Origin: Pseudobdellovibrionaceae bacterium
GTDB taxonomy: Bacteria; Bdellovibrionota; Bdellovibrionia; Bdellovibrionales; UBA1609
Direction of reading: 5' to 3'
Assembly (NCBI GenBank): GCA_020635055.1
Contig: JACKAN010000004.1
Coordinates: 1 to 64,000, forward strand
DNA length: 64,000 bases
Positions 34,203 through 42,911 of the stretch are shown piece by piece. The notes under the pieces are model-generated. The model ran no database searches. It saw nothing but the letters and a program-made list of their open reading frames with translations, and was not told the origin of the DNA. The position numbers and the translations under genes are program-made. The number at the start of each line of letters is the position of its first letter. Position 1 is the first letter of the stretch.

Positions 34203-35347
34203 TCACTGAGTGACTCATAAAAATCATACCTTAGACTAATTGTTAGCTTAACAACATTAGAAAGGGGATAAATATGAGTCACTCAGCAAAAAAACAATAC
34301 CTTTTGGCAATACTCGAACGCTACCAAAAATCGTCTAAAAAAGAGAAAAAAGTTATATTGAATGAATTTAGCTCTTTGGAATGCAATGGGGCGCATATGC
34401 TCAAAGAGGATAGTTAAGGCTATTCCAGAATGGCTAACCTACTACGAGGGTACGGGGCTGACAGAGGGTACAGAATCTCAACTTAAAGAGCTAAGTGCTA
34501 CTACCATTGATCGTCTTTTAAAAAGTGAACGTACAGGCAAAGGGCGTTCAACAACAAAACCCTCGCAGTACTGGTATAAATCGAGAATACCAATTCAGGC
34601 GGAAGATAGCCATATTACAGATCCAGGATTTGTAACCTCAGACACAGTAGCACACTGTGGAGAGACAGTTGCTGGTGAATACACACTCTCACTTACAGTC
34701 ATAGATTTGGCAACAGCATGGACTGAAAATAGGGCTACATGGCGCAAAGGAAGCACTGTTATTAAAGAGGCCATGCAAGATGTGGAGGACTCATTTCCAT
34801 TTTCAATAACTGGGTTTAAATCTGATTGTGGGTCGGAGTTTATTAATAGTGAACTTTTTAAATACTTTGTGCAAAGAGAAGAGCCTATTCAGTTTTATCG
34901 ATCTCGTCCATATCAAAAAAACGACAATTGCCATGTAGAGCAAAAAAACTTAACTCATGTTAGGAGGCTCTTTGGCTATGATCGTTTTGACAATGAGGAG
35001 CTTGTTGGGTTCATGAATAACATTTATAAAAATTATTGGAATCCACTTCAAAATTACTTTTTACCAACAATGAAATTAATAAAAAAAGAACGTATAAATG
35101 GAAAGATAAAAAAGAAATTTGATGAGCCCCAGACTCCATTTGAAAGAGTTCTAAACTCAAATAAGTTAACTGCCGAGGAGAGAGAGAAGTTAATAGAAAA
35201 AAAAGAAAAAACTAAACCCATTCGAGTTAAGGATGGGATTGGAAATTAAGCTAAAAGAATTTAAATTAAAAGCCAATAAGTTAAACAATTTACTTAAGGC
35301 TTCATAGCTAACTATTTCAGTTACATTTTTAAATGAGTCAACACTGA
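34203..35347 (+). mobile_element. Decayed insertion sequence with imperfect terminal inverted repeats
   Basis: The left end (34203-34248) and the reverse complement of the right end (35306-35347) align as imperfect terminal inverted repeats: both begin TCA.TG..TGACTCAT, then a run of A, and end in a TTAGCT block. They enclose a single broken transposase. The 1.15-kb length is shorter than expected for an element whose transposase normally exceeds 400 residues, in line with an internal deletion. No clear target-site duplication is visible. The element separates the dideoxy-sugar block to the left from the O-antigen-type cluster to the right. Confidence 0.65.
34274..35249 (+). pseudogene. Transposase with integrase core, frameshifted and internally deleted
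   Basis: The true N-terminus starts at ATG 34274 (MSHSAKKQYLLAILERYQKS, then KKVILNEF) but that frame stops at 34417. From about 34370 the homology continues in another frame (LWNAMGRICSKRIVKAIPEWL, then SATTIDRLLKS), which runs to 35249. The N-terminal helix-turn-helix segment, roughly 60-70 codons, is missing at the junction. The catalytic core keeps SDTVAHCGE, SDCGSEF (normally DNGSEF) and CHVEQKN, the DDE triad region of rve-type transposases (ISNCY-like by memory). The protein is most likely inactive. Confidence 0.75.
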
Positions 35348-35633
35348 CAAAAGTCTGGTGTGGTAACAGCCTGGTGGATTCAATATCCCACTAATGTGTT
35401 AAATTGAGTTATCAACGAAAAAAGAAACAAGAATTCAAAGGTTAAAGGTTTACGACAAACAGAGTCATTTATAGATATTTTTATCAGAACTAATTGAGCA
35501 GCACTATACTTGCCATTGACTTTTATTTATGATCTCAGAAATTAAAAATAGTAAAAAAATATAAAAGAATTACATTTAGTATAGTTAGATTTAAAAAAGA
35601 TAAATATTTAAGCTTTCTAACAAAGGACAATAA
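35348..35633. other. Gap between the insertion sequence and the O-antigen cluster
   Basis: The 384 bases from the transposase stop to the next gene include the right inverted repeat; the remaining 286 bases hold no supportable ORF or RNA. A weak promoter-like TTGACT near 35517 lacks a good -10 partner. AAGGA near 35623 is the ribosome site of the next gene. Confidence 0.4.
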
Positions 35634-36881
35634 TTGGAGTTAAAAGTAAGAAGTAATTTTTTTTCCAAAGTTAATACTAAACTAATATTTCTATCTTTAC
35701 TTAGTTATTGTTTGTCAGCTTTTACTTCAAATGCTGCATTAAATTTATCTCACATATTTATTCTAATTCCAGCAGTTTATTATTCATATAATACATTTAA
35801 ATATAGCAATTACTCTAAGAGTTCTTACTTTCTAATAGTTTATTGTATTATTGCAATCATCTCAATTTACGATTCTGATATAAAAGATAGGTGGGATGCA
35901 ATTGGAGCGCTCAGATATTATGTGATAGCAGTATTATCAATTCCTGCATTTAGATATTATTTTAGAAGGAAAGATTTTAATAAAAAAGAAATAAAACTTT
36001 TTATAAGTGTAATTCTAATATCTACAACAGCAGCTAATTTAAGTGGATTGATTGGATATTTTACAGAATTTAATCCACTTAGGTTTGCACCAACTACTGA
36101 TAAAACACGCTCAACAGGAATGTATAGCTTAGCAATTACATATGGGTACGGGATACAATTTTTTTGTTTATTTTCTTTTTACTTGATTTTAAATTCTAAT
36201 TTGTACTCTAAATATGTAAATTTTTTGATACTAAAGCTTGGTTTCATTAGCTCATTGGCTGGGTTGTATTTTTCATTTTCCAGAGGAGCCATACTGGGTT
36301 TTGTTTCGGGCATCCCTTTTTTGTTTCTAAATAAATCTAAGAAGATAATGCATCTCATTTTTTATTTAATTACTACAGCAATTATAGTTCTCATGATTGG
36401 TTTGTTTATGACCGGGGGAACTAAGGAAAATCGTTTATTCCAAAGTGTATGGTCTGAGTCAAACTTAATTAGAATTTCACAATATAAAGCGGCGTGGGAG
36501 GGATTTAAAGAAAGCCCCTTCATTGGGTTAGGGTTTAGTAATTTTTCTAATAAATCAGCAAAAATTAAAATAAAGCATGGAATTGAGTTTCCTAACTTTA
36601 AAGGCCACGCACATAATAACTTTATTGAAGCACTAGTAAGTACGGGGATTTTGGGCTTTATACCATATCTTCTTTTTCATTTTTTTTGGTTTTTAGAAAG
36701 TTACAAGAACAACACTGTATTACAACCATTTCTTACAGGTTTTGTCGTGACACTTTCAGTTTCAGGGTTATTTCAAAATACCTTTACTGACAGTGAAAAT
36801 ATTTTTTTAATAATGATAGTATACAGCCTTTCTCAAGTGCTAGCTTCAGACACGACGCGCAACAGCAAAGTAATGCTGTAA
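35634..36881 (+). CDS. O-antigen polymerase/ligase family membrane protein
   Basis: A 415-residue polytopic protein with about ten membrane segments. Near residue 215 it has SFSRGAILGFVSGIPFLF, and at about 320-330 the conserved periplasmic loop ends in FKGHAHNNFIEALVSTGILGF. This H.HN...E...GI.G pattern is the Wzy_C signature of O-antigen ligases (WaaL) and some polymerases (Wzy). It acts on lipid-linked glycans at the periplasmic face. The start is TTG 35634, supported by AAGGA six bases upstream. As the only such protein in the cluster it is more likely the polymerase, but sequence does not decide. Confidence 0.82.
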   Translation: MELKVRSNFFSKVNTKLIFLSLLSYCLSAFTSNAALNLSHIFILIPAVYYSYNTFKYSNYSKSSYFLIVYCIIAIISIYDSDIKDRWDAIGALRYYVIAVLSIPAFRYYFRRKDFNKKEIKLFISVILISTTAANLSGLIGYFTEFNPLRFAPTTDKTRSTGMYSLAITYGYGIQFFCLFSFYLILNSNLYSKYVNFLILKLGFISSLAGLYFSFSRGAILGFVSGIPFLFLNKSKKIMHLIFYLITTAIIVLMIGLFMTGGTKENRLFQSVWSESNLIRISQYKAAWEGFKESPFIGLGFSNFSNKSAKIKIKHGIEFPNFKGHAHNNFIEALVSTGILGFIPYLLFHFFWFLESYKNNTVLQPFLTGFVVTLSVSGLFQNTFTDSENIFLIMIVYSLSQVLASDTTRNSKVML

Positions 36882-36887
36882 TTTTAA

Positions 36888-36900
36888 CTTATAATATTGA
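36888..36900 (+). promoter_or_regulatory. Candidate -10 region before gmd
   Basis: CTTATAATATTGA contains a perfect TATAAT box 60 bases before the gmd start. The same 13 bases occur at 57884-57896, before legB. No convincing -35 was found at either site. Confidence 0.3.
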
Positions 36901-36959
36901 TTCTATGTTCAATTAAACTGTGATATCAAAAAAGTTAACGTTCAAAAGAGAGACAAAGT

Positions 36960-38078
36960 ATGAAGAAGGCTTTAATCACAGGAGTTACAGGGCAGGACGG
37001 GGCTTATCTAGCTGAGTATTTGTTAAAAAAAGGCTATGAAGTTCATGGCATAAAACGCAGATCTTCTTCCTTCAACACAGAAAGAATTGATCACATTTTT
37101 CAAGACCCACATATAGAGAATCAGAATTTTTTTCTTTATTATGGAGATCTTACAGATTCAACAAATTTAATCAGAATTATTCAGCAGGTTCAACCTGATG
37201 AAATATACAATTTAGCAGCACAAAGTCATGTTCATGTAAGTTTTGAAACACCTGAATATACTGCAAATGCAGATGCTATTGGTACTTTAAGAGTTTTAGA
37301 GGCAGTGAGAATACTAAACCTCAATAATAAAACAAAAATTTATCAGGCTTCAACAAGTGAGCTATATGGGAAAGTACAAGAAGTACCTCAAACAGAAAAG
37401 ACGCCTTTTTATCCAAGAAGTCCATATGGTGTAGCAAAACTTTATGCTTATTGGATTACTGTCAATTATAGAGAAGCATATGGAATGTTTGCTTGTAATG
37501 GCATTTTGTTTAATCATGAAAGTCCAATTCGTGGAGAAACATTTGTTACAAAAAAGATTACTCGAGCTGTTTCGCAAATGGCGTTTGGGCTGCAAGATTG
37601 TTTATACTTAGGTAATTTAGATGCTAAGCGGGACTGGGGGCATGCCAAAGATTATATTGAAGCCATGTATCTAATTCTCCAACAAGATGAACCGGATGAT
37701 TTTGTTATTGCTACAGGGATAACTACTTCCATTCGTGACTTTATTAGAATGGCCTTTAAACATATTGGTGTTGAGTTAGAATTTACTGGTGAGGGCATAT
37801 CAGAAATTGGAAGAGTGAGTCAATGTGAAAATAAAGAATATAAGTTATCACCAGGTAAAATTGTTGTAAAAATCGACCCAAGATATTTTCGACCTACTGA
37901 AGTAGATCAATTATTAGGTGACCCCAAAAAAGCTAAAGAAGTTCTTGGCTGGAAACCAAAATATAATTTAGCGTCACTAATATCAGAAATGGTTAATAAC
38001 GATTTAGAGGTTGCTAAAAAAGATCTATATTTACGGGAGACAGGGTTTAATAAAAAAGATGTTTTCAATATTTTATAG
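36960..38078 (+). CDS. gmd: GDP-mannose 4,6-dehydratase, second copy
   Basis: A 372-residue, full-length GMD making GDP-4-keto-6-deoxymannose. Motifs include ALITGVTGQDGAYLAEYLL, RRSSSFNTERIDH, STSELYGKVQE, RSPYGVAKLYAYW (YxxxK) and CNGILFNHESPIRGETFVTKKI. It differs clearly from the 336-residue copy at 29270, so the two are not a recent duplication. It is followed at 9 bases by the Fcl-like gene and a ColD-like gene, giving the full route to GDP-fucose or GDP-colitose. A GAGAGA-type ribosome site precedes the ATG. Confidence 0.95.
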   Translation: MKKALITGVTGQDGAYLAEYLLKKGYEVHGIKRRSSSFNTERIDHIFQDPHIENQNFFLYYGDLTDSTNLIRIIQQVQPDEIYNLAAQSHVHVSFETPEYTANADAIGTLRVLEAVRILNLNNKTKIYQASTSELYGKVQEVPQTEKTPFYPRSPYGVAKLYAYWITVNYREAYGMFACNGILFNHESPIRGETFVTKKITRAVSQMAFGLQDCLYLGNLDAKRDWGHAKDYIEAMYLILQQDEPDDFVIATGITTSIRDFIRMAFKHIGVELEFTGEGISEIGRVSQCENKEYKLSPGKIVVKIDPRYFRPTEVDQLLGDPKKAKEVLGWKPKYNLASLISEMVNNDLEVAKKDLYLRETGFNKKDVFNIL

Positions 38079-38087
38079 TTGGTGTAA

Positions 38088-39017
38088 ATGAAAATTTTAA
38101 TAACTGGTGGCAGTGGAATGGTGGGTAAAAATTTTTTAGATCACCCACTTGCTAGACATTATGAGATAATTGCTCCCAACTCATCAGAAGTAAACCTTCT
38201 TAACTTTAATGACATTTTTGAATATATAGGGGATTTAAATCCAGAGTTAATAATACATTGTGCAGGTGTTGTTGGTGGAATTCAGTCTAATATTCTTCAT
38301 CCATTCAAATTCATATCTGAAAATGCACAAATGGGGATAAATTTAATTTTATCCGCGAAACAGCATAATGTTAAGAAACTATTAAATTTAGGTAGTTCCT
38401 GTATGTACCCAAGAGACGCAAAGAATCCATTAGTGGAAGACTATCTTCTAAAAGGAGAGCTGGAGCCAACTAATGAGGGTTATGCTTTAGCGAAAATTAT
38501 GTGTTTAAAGCTATGCGAACTACTGAATAAAGAAAATCCTAGCTTTAAATACAAAACTTTAATTCCCTGTAATTTGTACGGTAGATGGGATAAGTTTAGT
38601 CCTGAAAATTCTCATATGATTCCTGGGGTCATTCGAAAAATTTATGAAGCCAAAAAAAATAATGCTAATGCAATAGAAATTTGGGGAGACGGTACTGCTC
38701 GAAGAGAGTTCATGTATGTTGAAGACCTTATTGACTTTATGTATTTTGCTATAAATCAATTTGAGAAAATACCTCAGTATATTAATGTTGGCTTAGGTCA
38801 AGATTATTCAATCAAAGAGTATTACCAAGAAATAAAAAAAATTATTGGTTATCAAGGCGATTTTTATCACAATTTAAATAAGCCGACAGGAATGAAGCAG
38901 AAATTAATGAATTCATCTAAAGTCCAAGAAATGGGATGGAAACCACAATATAGCTTAAAACAAGGGCTAGAGAAAACTTTTAATTTTTTCCTACATGAGG
39001 TAATAAAAAATGATTGA
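38088..39017 (+). CDS. fcl: GDP-L-fucose/GDP-L-colitose synthase
   Basis: Bifunctional 3,5-epimerase/4-reductase of the SDR family, 309 residues. The NADP motif GGSGMVG is at residues 7-13. GSSCMYP has the catalytic cysteine at about 105; the YxxxK pair is Y132 and K136 in EGYALAKI; NSHMIPG supplies the conserved histidine. With GMD alone it would make GDP-L-fucose. With the ColD-like enzyme encoded next it would instead act as ColC, producing GDP-L-colitose from GDP-4-keto-3,6-dideoxymannose. The context favours the second but the sequence does not exclude the first. It overlaps the next gene by 8 bases. Confidence 0.85.
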   Translation: MKILITGGSGMVGKNFLDHPLARHYEIIAPNSSEVNLLNFNDIFEYIGDLNPELIIHCAGVVGGIQSNILHPFKFISENAQMGINLILSAKQHNVKKLLNLGSSCMYPRDAKNPLVEDYLLKGELEPTNEGYALAKIMCLKLCELLNKENPSFKYKTLIPCNLYGRWDKFSPENSHMIPGVIRKIYEAKKNNANAIEIWGDGTARREFMYVEDLIDFMYFAINQFEKIPQYINVGLGQDYSIKEYYQEIKKIIGYQGDFYHNLNKPTGMKQKLMNSSKVQEMGWKPQYSLKQGLEKTFNFFLHEVIKND

Positions 39018-40170
39018 CCTAAGATTAGCTACTACTACTTGGGATGAAAAAGAGATTGATGCAATTCAAAAAGTTGTCAAATCAGGATTTTATACTATGG
39101 GGGAGCATGTATTAAGATTTGAAAAGGATTTTGCAGACTTCTTTGGCTCCAAATTTGCCATTATGGTAAATTCGGGTTCATCTGCAAATTTAATAGGAAT
39201 ATCCGCCCTTTTTTTTACACAAAATAATCCATTGAAAACTAATGATGAAGTCATTGTTCCTGCTGTTTCATGGTCAACAACATACAGTCCGCTATTTCAT
39301 AATAACTTAAAATTAAAGTTTGTAGATATAGATGAATCAACACTAAACTTTGATTTAAATAAATTAGAAAGGGCAATTACAGATAAGACTAGAATCATAC
39401 TTGCTGTTAACTTATTAGGAAACCCTAATGATTTTATACGTATAAAAAAAATAATAGGAAATAGAAATATTGAAATAGTTGAAGATAACTGTGAATCTAT
39501 GGGAGCAAAGCTAGAAGGTAAGTATACAGGTACTTTTGGAAAATTTGGTACATATAGTACTTTTTTTAGTCACCATATTGCTACGATGGAAGGGGGAGTG
39601 GTAACAACAGATGATGAAGAATTATATCATATAATGTTATGTTTAAGAGCTCACGGTTGGACAAGAAATTTACCATTAAACAATAAGTTAGTAGAGATAA
39701 GTGATGACCCATTTAAAGAGTCATTTAGATTTATTTTACCTGGTTATAATTTAAGGCCCATAGAGTTGAGCGGAGCTATTGGAATTGAGCAGATTAAAAA
39801 ACTGAATTCAATACTAAATATGAGAAGAAAAAATGCACAAGAATTTCAAAAGCTGTTTTGTGACAGTCCCTATTTTCAAATACAGGAAGAAATTGGTGAG
39901 AGCAGCTGGTTTGGATTTAGTTTAATTATAAGAGATAATGCGGATATTATGCGTGAAAATGTAATAAAACGACTAGTGAATGAGGGGGTGGAGTGCCGTC
40001 CTATAGTTGCAGGTGATTTTACAAAAAATGAAGTTTTAAAATACTACAATTATGAAATATTTGAGGATTTAAAAAATGCTGAGAAACTTGACAAAAATGG
40101 TTTTTTTATTGGCAATCATCATTATGACATCCGAGATAAATTAAAGAAATTAAATGAATTATTAAACTAG
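39010..40170 (+). CDS. colD: ColD-like GDP-4-keto-6-deoxymannose 3-dehydratase
   Basis: A 386-residue member of the DegT fold with the lysine-to-histidine change of PMP-dependent 3-dehydratases: FFSHHIATMEGG, where His188 sits at the lysine position, the same number as recalled for E. coli ColD. NSGSSANLIG and EDNCESMG bind cofactor. It removes the C3 hydroxyl from GDP-4-keto-6-deoxymannose supplied by gmd. It is a paralogue of the 28065 gene, so this window holds two ColD-type genes. Neighbours (gmd, fcl-like, SDR, split transketolase) suggest a 3,6-dideoxy or branched derivative. Confidence 0.86.
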   Translation: MIDLRLATTTWDEKEIDAIQKVVKSGFYTMGEHVLRFEKDFADFFGSKFAIMVNSGSSANLIGISALFFTQNNPLKTNDEVIVPAVSWSTTYSPLFHNNLKLKFVDIDESTLNFDLNKLERAITDKTRIILAVNLLGNPNDFIRIKKIIGNRNIEIVEDNCESMGAKLEGKYTGTFGKFGTYSTFFSHHIATMEGGVVTTDDEELYHIMLCLRAHGWTRNLPLNNKLVEISDDPFKESFRFILPGYNLRPIELSGAIGIEQIKKLNSILNMRRKNAQEFQKLFCDSPYFQIQEEIGESSWFGFSLIIRDNADIMRENVIKRLVNEGVECRPIVAGDFTKNEVLKYYNYEIFEDLKNAEKLDKNGFFIGNHHYDIRDKLKKLNELLN

Positions 40171-40201
40171 ATATAAATTTTTCATAATAGGGAAGAGAGA
40201 T

Positions 40202-41239
40202 ATGTATCTTGAGATGGAAGATTTAAATCTGATTCAAGAGGAAGCAAGAGAATGCTTTGAATGCCTCAGAGGCAAAAATATTCTAATTACAGGTGCTACT
40301 GGTTTATTTGGAAAATGGTTAGTAAGTTCAATCAGTCATATTAACAGCACCGGAGAATATAATATCAAACTATTTTTATTATCAAGAAATTGGAGTAAAT
40401 TTAAAAAAGAGTTTCCGTATCTAGCTGATAAGCCTTTTATCCATTTAGTGGAGGGGGACGTTAGATTTGTAAAGTTAGACTCTATAGCTTTTGATTACAC
40501 TATTCATGCAGCTACAGATGTGAAACCTATTAGAAATTTTGAAGATTCAATGGAAATATTAGATTCAATAATATTGGGAACAAAAAATATATTAAGTGAG
40601 CTGGTTAAAGGTAAATCAAAAAGAGTTTTGATAGTTAGTTCAGGTGCCATATACGGAATAAATACAACTAATAAGTTAGTAAAAGAAAGTCAGTTACAAT
40701 CTCCAAGTATACTAAGATCGAATAATTGTTATGCTGAAGGGAAGAGAATTCAAGAATTGTTGGGATCAGTTTATAATGAATATGGGTTGTTGACGGTTGT
40801 TAACGTTCGTTGTTTTGCTGTCTTGGGTCCTTATTTACCATTGAATCAGGGCTTTGCAGCTGGAAATTTTGTATCAGATTCTTTGTCGAAAAAAGAAATT
40901 GTTGTAAAGAGTGATGGAAAAGATTTTCGTTCATATCTTTATATGGCTGATGTTGTCATTTGGTTGCTAAAGCTACTTGTAAATGGAAAGGGAGGAGAAG
41001 CTTACAACATGGGTTCTGATAAAAAGATTAGTATTGCAGAATTGGCAAATAAGATTTCTAAGTTTTCTCCAAACAAGTCAAAAGTAATAATTCAAAAAAA
41101 ATCAAATAATAGAAGTCCTGTTATGTATGTGCCCAATATTGAAAAAGCAAAGGCTGATGTTGGGGTAAAAGTATATACAGAATTGGAATTAGCTATTAAA
41201 AAAACATTAAGGTGGTTTGATGGAACTCAATCCAAGTAA
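40202..41239 (+). CDS. NAD-dependent sugar-nucleotide epimerase/dehydratase (SDR)
   Basis: A 345-residue extended SDR. After an unusual 25-residue acidic N-terminus, GATGLFGKW (residues 32-40) forms the Rossmann motif. SSGAIYG carries the catalytic serine and CYAEGK the YxxxK pair, and DFRSYLYMADVV is a typical substrate-loop segment. It belongs to the NAD-dependent epimerase group; the exact reaction is not evident. Between a ColD-like enzyme and a split transketolase, it may epimerise or reduce the keto sugar after chain modification. It overlaps the next gene by about 20 bases, so the two are co-translated. Confidence 0.78.
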   Translation: MYLEMEDLNLIQEEARECFECLRGKNILITGATGLFGKWLVSSISHINSTGEYNIKLFLLSRNWSKFKKEFPYLADKPFIHLVEGDVRFVKLDSIAFDYTIHAATDVKPIRNFEDSMEILDSIILGTKNILSELVKGKSKRVLIVSSGAIYGINTTNKLVKESQLQSPSILRSNNCYAEGKRIQELLGSVYNEYGLLTVVNVRCFAVLGPYLPLNQGFAAGNFVSDSLSKKEIVVKSDGKDFRSYLYMADVVIWLLKLLVNGKGGEAYNMGSDKKISIAELANKISKFSPNKSKVIIQKKSNNRSPVMYVPNIEKAKADVGVKVYTELELAIKKTLRWFDGTQSK

Positions 41240-42011
41240 AATAAGACTAGAAATACTTAATATGGCTTATAGAGGGCGATCTGTACATATTCCTAGTGCT
41301 TTTTCAATAGTTGAAATAGTTTGTGTTCTATTCAATCAGTATATTGAAGTTAATGAAAAAAATAGTGATTTATTTGTTTTATCTAAGGGGCATGGAGCAA
41401 TGTCATTATATGTTGTTCTAGTTTTAAAAGGTGTTTTGCCAAAAGAATATTTAATAAATTATTTTCAAGATGGCAGTTTATTACATGGTTTATCTGAGTA
41501 CCATGTGCCTGGGATTGAAGTTTCCGGTGGAAGCTTAGGTCATGGCTTGCCGATAGCAACGGGGATGGCTTATGGTTTAAAAAAAATCAAAAAATCCAAT
41601 AAAAAAGTTTTTTGTTTAATAGGTGATGGTGAATTAAATGAAGGGTCCAATTGGGAGTCAATTCTGTTTGCAAATCATCATCAACTAGACAATTTGATCT
41701 TAATATTAGATTTTAATAAATATCAAGCCATGGGAAGAATTGAAGATGTTTTGAAATTAGAACCATTAGAGCAAAAGTTTAAAAGCTTCGGGTTTGATTG
41801 CAGTAAATGTAATGGACATGACCTCAAAAGTTTAGAGGAGACTTTAACTGCTCTCGTTAAAAATACTAATTCAAAACCTAAAGTTCTTATTGCTGACACA
41901 GTTAAAGGCAAAGGTTTAACTTTTATGGAAAATAACAATACATGGCATTACACAGTGTTAGATGAAAAGACATTTGAAGAAGCCCTTAATGAAGTAGGTA
42001 GAAATGCGTGA
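41220..42011 (+). CDS. Transketolase, N-terminal subunit
   Basis: The TPP-binding half of a split transketolase, about 263 residues. LSKGHGAMSLYVVL, EVSGGSLGHGLPIATGMAYG and CLIGDGELNEGSNWES (the GDG...N motif for thiamine diphosphate and Mg) are clear, as is LILDFNKYQAMG. An upstream TTG at 41217 is possible, but ATG 41220 has GGTGG spaced 4 bases upstream. In central metabolism this would be fused to its partner; here it overlaps the C-terminal subunit by 8 bases. Its place in a sugar-nucleotide cluster suggests two-carbon ketol transfer onto a keto sugar rather than pentose metabolism. Confidence 0.88.
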   Translation: MELNPSKIRLEILNMAYRGRSVHIPSAFSIVEIVCVLFNQYIEVNEKNSDLFVLSKGHGAMSLYVVLVLKGVLPKEYLINYFQDGSLLHGLSEYHVPGIEVSGGSLGHGLPIATGMAYGLKKIKKSNKKVFCLIGDGELNEGSNWESILFANHHQLDNLILILDFNKYQAMGRIEDVLKLEPLEQKFKSFGFDCSKCNGHDLKSLEETLTALVKNTNSKPKVLIADTVKGKGLTFMENNNTWHYTVLDEKTFEEALNEVGRNA

Positions 42012-42909
42012 ACGACTCTCAAACGTATTTGTTGAGCAAGCTAAAAAGGATCCTAATTATATAATGTTGTCTGGGGATCATGGCTATGCTTTGTTTGATC
42101 CAATTCGTAAAGAATGCCCTGATCAATTTCTAAATGTTGGGGTTGCCGAGCAGTCTATGGTTGGATATGCTGCAGGACTGTGTAAAATTGGGATGAAGCC
42201 AGTTATATATGGATTATCAGCATTTGTCCCAATGCGTGTTCTGGAGCAAATTAAGTTAGATTTATGTCATAGCTCCCATAATGTAACTATAATTGGTGAC
42301 GGAGCCGGGTTGGTTTATGCTAAATTGGGCAGTTCACATCAATGCTGTGAAGATTTATCTGTAGTTAGAGCTTTACCTAACATGACTGTGTATTCACCAT
42401 GTGATATATATGAGTTGGAGTCATGTTTTTTGAAAGCATTATCAGAGGATAATCCTACTTATATAAGACTGGGTAAAGCTGATCGACCAACTGTACACAA
42501 TCAAAATATTGAAAATTTTGGAATACAAAATATACATAATTCAGAAAGCACGGTAGCTATTTTAGCAACTGGATCAATGGTGAGCGTTGCAAAAAAAGTA
42601 GCAAAAGAATTAAATGTAAGTGCTTTTTCGGTGCCTCAGATAGTACCGATGGATTGTCATTTATCTAAAAAATTGCGTACATTTTCTTTACTTATTATTT
42701 GTGAAGAGCACAGTACAACCGGTGGTTTATATTCAGCTATATTAGAGGAGTTGGCTTTAACCGACAGCTTGCTTGGAAAAAGAATAAAATCAATTGGAAT
42801 CCAGAAAAAGTTCAATAAATATTGTGGTAGCTGGGAGTATGCTATGTCAGAACATCAACTCACAGATGAAAATATTTTTGATAGAATAAAACTTCTTATT
42901 GAGGATTAA
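42004..42909 (+). CDS. Transketolase, C-terminal subunit
   Basis: The pyrimidine-binding and C-terminal half of the split transketolase, 301 residues. SGDHGYALFD, then NVGVAEQSMVGYAAGL with the conserved glutamate, and a transketolase C-domain including EEHSTTGGLYSAI, are all visible. Together with the upstream subunit it should form a complete TPP enzyme. The expected reaction here is transfer of a ketol unit; the donor and acceptor are unknown. It starts 8 bases inside the N-subunit gene and ends 2 bases before the glycosyltransferase at 42912. Confidence 0.88.
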   Translation: MRERLSNVFVEQAKKDPNYIMLSGDHGYALFDPIRKECPDQFLNVGVAEQSMVGYAAGLCKIGMKPVIYGLSAFVPMRVLEQIKLDLCHSSHNVTIIGDGAGLVYAKLGSSHQCCEDLSVVRALPNMTVYSPCDIYELESCFLKALSEDNPTYIRLGKADRPTVHNQNIENFGIQNIHNSESTVAILATGSMVSVAKKVAKELNVSAFSVPQIVPMDCHLSKKLRTFSLLIICEEHSTTGGLYSAILEELALTDSLLGKRIKSIGIQKKFNKYCGSWEYAMSEHQLTDENIFDRIKLLIED

Positions 42910-42911
42910 AA

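Noticed and set aside
34097..34282. Minus-strand 61-codon ORF at the IS left end
   Set aside because: It spans the IS inverted repeat and the flanking noncoding sequence, and has no recognisable content.
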